Positions 61,980 through 64,000 of a DNA stretch of 64,000 bases are shown one piece after another (position 1 is the stretch's first letter; every line of letters starts with the position of its first letter). The position numbers and the translations under genes are program-made. The DNA lies in contig NZ_JAPSLK010000007.1 of assembly GCF_031180885.1 (NCBI RefSeq), positions 146,455 through 210,454 on the forward strand, written 5' to 3'. Source of the DNA: Saccharothrix sp. (GTDB lineage: Bacteria > Actinomycetota > Actinomycetes > Mycobacteriales > Pseudonocardiaceae). The notes under the pieces were generated by a model, which was given only the letters and a program-made list of their open reading frames with translations, made no database searches and was not told the DNA's origin.

Positions 61980-63278
61980 TCAATCTTTGGGGGGTTCGAT
62001 TTCCGCCAGCGACTTCGCGGTGAACGTGTGCAGGAACGGGACGATCAAGACGAACACGGCCGCCGCGAAGACCCCGAACGCGACCTTCATCCCGAACCAC
62101 TCGGCCAGCAGGCCCGCCAACCCCGCACCCAACGGGATCGCGCCCCAGCTGAACAACCGGGCGGCGGCGTTGTAGCGGCCCATCATCTCGCTGGGCACGA
62201 TGCCCTGGCTCAGCGTGCGCGAGTTGACCGTCCACAGCGTGCCGCCGAGCCCGCCGACGAACGCCGACGCCGCGACCAGCCACACGGACGGGAACAGCAC
62301 GGGCACCATGACCATCGCGAACGTGCCGATGAGGTCGGCGAGCATCACCCACCGCCGCCCCACCAACCGGTTCAACGTGGTCGTCACGAACGCACCCAGA
62401 GCACCGCCGACGCCCATCGCACTGATGAGCACGCCGTACCCCTTGGCGTCCAACCCCATGACACTGGTGGCGTACAACGGCATCAGGCCGAACCACGCGC
62501 CCCAGCACGCGCACAGCACGGTCAGGACCAGCGCCATCATCCGCAGCATCCGCTGGTGCCACAGGAAATTCAGACCGGCCGCGATCTGCTTGTTGACCGA
62601 CTCGCGCGGCTCGTCCGTGGCGCGAGCCACCTTGAAGGTGCCGACCAGCCCCAGCAGGATCACGATGCCGATCAGGTAGCCCGCAACCGACGTCCCGAAC
62701 GCCAGGGTGGCACTGGCGGCCACCAGCAGGCCGCCGACCAGTGGTCCGGCGAACTCGTTGCACACCGTCTCCGCCCCCGCGACCCAAGAGTTGGCGCGTT
62801 CGCGGCGAGCGGGACGGACAGCATCGGGCACCAGCGCGGCGGCGGAGGTCAGAGCCACGACCTCGGCGACACCCAGGGCCAGACCACCGCCGTACAGGAT
62901 CGGCAGGGACACCGCGTCGCGGACGACCGTCCACAGCACGCCGCCGACCACCGCGATCCGGACCAGGTTGGCCGCCCACAGCAGCTTGCGCCGGTCCACC
63001 CGGTCGACCAGGACGCCGACGTGCAGGGCCGCCAGCAACCAGGGCAGCCACAGGGTCAGCGCCACGCCGGAGATCTGCGCGGGCGAGCTGGTGATGGTGG
63101 TGGCGAGCAGCGGGAACGCGATCTTGGTGACGCCGTCGGTCAGGTTCGTGACGGCGGTGAAGCCCACCAGCACGGCGGTGTTGCGGCCGCTCGGGTCGGC
63201 CACCACCGCTTCGGCCACCACCGCCTCAGCCGCCGCCGTCTCGGGCGACGCGTCGACGGCCCTGGTCTGCTCGGCCAT
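61980..63278 (-). CDS. MFS transporter (EntS/MFS_3-like exporter)
   Basis: A 432-residue membrane protein from ATG 63278 with about 12 helices. Typical segments are GFTAVTNLTDGVTKIAFPLL in helix 1, the loop VLVDRVDRRKLLWAAN after helix 2 and GVGGALGAFVTTTLNRLVGRR mid-protein. This subgroup includes siderophore and macrolide exporters. The N-terminal tail (ETAAAEAVVAEAVVADP) contains a short Ala-Val-Glu repeat. It is divergent from the CGNR regulator gene across 131 bp, so that protein may control it; substrate unknown. Confidence 0.88.
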   Translation of the reverse strand: MAEQTRAVDASPETAAAEAVVAEAVVADPSGRNTAVLVGFTAVTNLTDGVTKIAFPLLATTITSSPAQISGVALTLWLPWLLAALHVGVLVDRVDRRKLLWAANLVRIAVVGGVLWTVVRDAVSLPILYGGGLALGVAEVVALTSAAALVPDAVRPARRERANSWVAGAETVCNEFAGPLVGGLLVAASATLAFGTSVAGYLIGIVILLGLVGTFKVARATDEPRESVNKQIAAGLNFLWHQRMLRMMALVLTVLCACWGAWFGLMPLYATSVMGLDAKGYGVLISAMGVGGALGAFVTTTLNRLVGRRWVMLADLIGTFAMVMVPVLFPSVWLVAASAFVGGLGGTLWTVNSRTLSQGIVPSEMMGRYNAAARLFSWGAIPLGAGLAGLLAEWFGMKVAFGVFAAAVFVLIVPFLHTFTAKSLAEIEPPKD

Positions 63279-63409
63279 GTTTCGGCTCCAGAGGGTTAAC
63301 CGGCTACCGGATTGACTGGACAGTACGCACGTAGAGGACGATGCTGTAGTAGACACGGCGCAGTAACCACCGAATGGCGTAGCCGGGCACCGATGAGGGA
63401 GGTCGCCGA
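63279..63409. promoter_or_regulatory. Divergent promoter region of the MFS and CGNR genes
   Basis: This 131-bp region is more AT-rich than its surroundings. The palindrome GGTTAACC (63294-63301) is followed by CTACCGG. It also holds the CGNR ribosome site GAGGGAGG about 8 bases before ATG 63410. Shared control of both genes is likely but not shown. Confidence 0.4.
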
Positions 63410-63988
63410 ATGATCGAGGCGTCTCCCGAGGCCGAGCTGGTCGCCGCGTTCGCGAACACCGTCGACCTGGAGGACGAGACCGACGTGCTGGCCTCCGCGC
63501 CCGAGGCGGCCGGGTGGCTGCTGGCGCGCGGGCTGGTGGACCGGCCGGTGGCGTTGACCCGCGAGGAGCACCGGATGCTGCTGGACCTGCGGGCCGGCGT
63601 CCGGGACGCGCTGGGCAGCGACGGGCCGTCGTCGCCGCACGTGCTGGCGGTGGCCAACGCCGTGCTGCGCGACCTGCCGGTGCTGGTGTTCCTGTCCGCC
63701 GACCCCGCCCCGAACGGCCCGCCGCCCCGGCACGGCCTGCGCCCGGACCCGGCCCTGCCCGCCGCGCGCAAGGCGATGGGCGTGCTGGCCATCGCCTGGT
63801 CCGAGGTGGCGGTGACCGGGCAGGCGCAGCGGCTCAAGCGGTGCGCGGACGAGACGTGCGGCTGGGTGTTCTGGGACGTCTCGCGCAACCACTCGCGGCG
63901 CTGGTGCACCATGCGCGTGTGCGGCAACCGGGCGAAGGCCCGTTCCTACTCGGCCCGCAAACGGGCCGCCGCGGACCCGCGAGCCTGA
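63410..63988 (+). CDS. CGNR zinc-finger (ABATE-domain) regulator
   Basis: A 192-residue protein from ATG 63410. The N-terminal ABATE domain (SPEAELVAAFANTVDLEDET) is a putative stress- or ligand-sensing helical region. The C-terminal zinc finger has CADETCGWVFWD, RRWCTMRVCGNR and RAKARSYSARKR, with four Cys and the CGNR signature, probably binding DNA. Such regulators often lie beside transporters. Here it is divergent from an MFS exporter, suggesting local control. Confidence 0.92.
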   Translation: MIEASPEAELVAAFANTVDLEDETDVLASAPEAAGWLLARGLVDRPVALTREEHRMLLDLRAGVRDALGSDGPSSPHVLAVANAVLRDLPVLVFLSADPAPNGPPPRHGLRPDPALPAARKAMGVLAIAWSEVAVTGQAQRLKRCADETCGWVFWDVSRNHSRRWCTMRVCGNRAKARSYSARKRAAADPRA

Positions 63989-64000
63989 CGCAGCGGGGTC

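Noticed and set aside
1..64000. tRNA and rRNA genes, insertion sequences with transposases, phage integrases
   Set aside because: None was recognised on either strand. The RHS locus and repeats are the only mobile-looking features.

Overview
The window is high-GC DNA (G/C-biased third codon positions, many GTG starts, genes overlapping by 4 bp as ATGA or GTGA). Gene content points to a filamentous actinomycete: SARP/AfsR regulators, STAND ATPases, a small biosynthetic cluster, secreted polysaccharide-degrading enzymes and a giant RHS protein. I infer Pseudonocardiales (Saccharothrix, Actinosynnema or Lentzea-like). No rRNA, tRNA or CRISPR array was seen.

Layout. 1-3290: end of a SnoaL-like gene, an OmpR-type two-component system and a PCMT-like methyltransferase. 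3597-10331: complete respiratory nitrate reductase operon narGHJI. 10333-13154: a trypsin-like protease gene broken by frameshifts, a secreted protein made of two nearly identical modules, and a truncated XRE/NB-ARC regulator. 13256-26689: a LuxR-type regulator and a compact biosynthetic cluster. Nine genes read leftward as one coupled operon (24586 to 14291): KAS III-like synthase, ATP-grasp ligase, PLP decarboxylase fused to an acyl carrier protein, KAS-like protein without its cysteine, half-size acyl-CoA dehydrogenase-like protein, acyl-CoA dehydrogenase, MATE exporter, AcpS-type phosphopantetheinyl transferase and O-carbamoyltransferase. A free-standing condensation-like protein is divergent. 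The ATP-grasp/decarboxylase/ACP trio resembles the BtrJ/BtrK/BtrI logic of butirosin side-chain assembly, in which glutamate is loaded on an ACP and decarboxylated there. I therefore infer an aminoacyl-ACP pathway whose product I cannot name.

26867-44194: exported enzymes and a polymorphic toxin. These are a PL7-PL6 alginate lyase with a discoidin domain, a SARP gene cut short at its 3' end, an LRR protein (candidate immunity protein), a 2426-residue RHS protein ending in Hint plus GIY-YIG nuclease domains, a GH16 enzyme and an S8 protease. 44250-56562: a full-length AfsR-like regulator, a PNPOx-family protein, a disrupted MFS exporter, a Clp ATPase lacking its second-ring pore loop, an M20 peptidase, and membrane and hydrolase genes. 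56668-58132: a TerB-like gene followed by fragments of three dead genes. 58156-61275: a TetR-controlled KstD-like flavoprotein/hydrolase operon. 61276-61979: non-coding DNA with two large imperfect inverted repeats. 61980-63988: an MFS exporter divergent from a CGNR zinc-finger regulator.

Several genes look one base short in runs of G or C, so some apparent pseudogenes could be sequencing errors. Others (internal deletion in the MFS gene, joined fragments near 57.7 kb) look like real decay. All functional calls come from reading motifs by eye; no database search was run.
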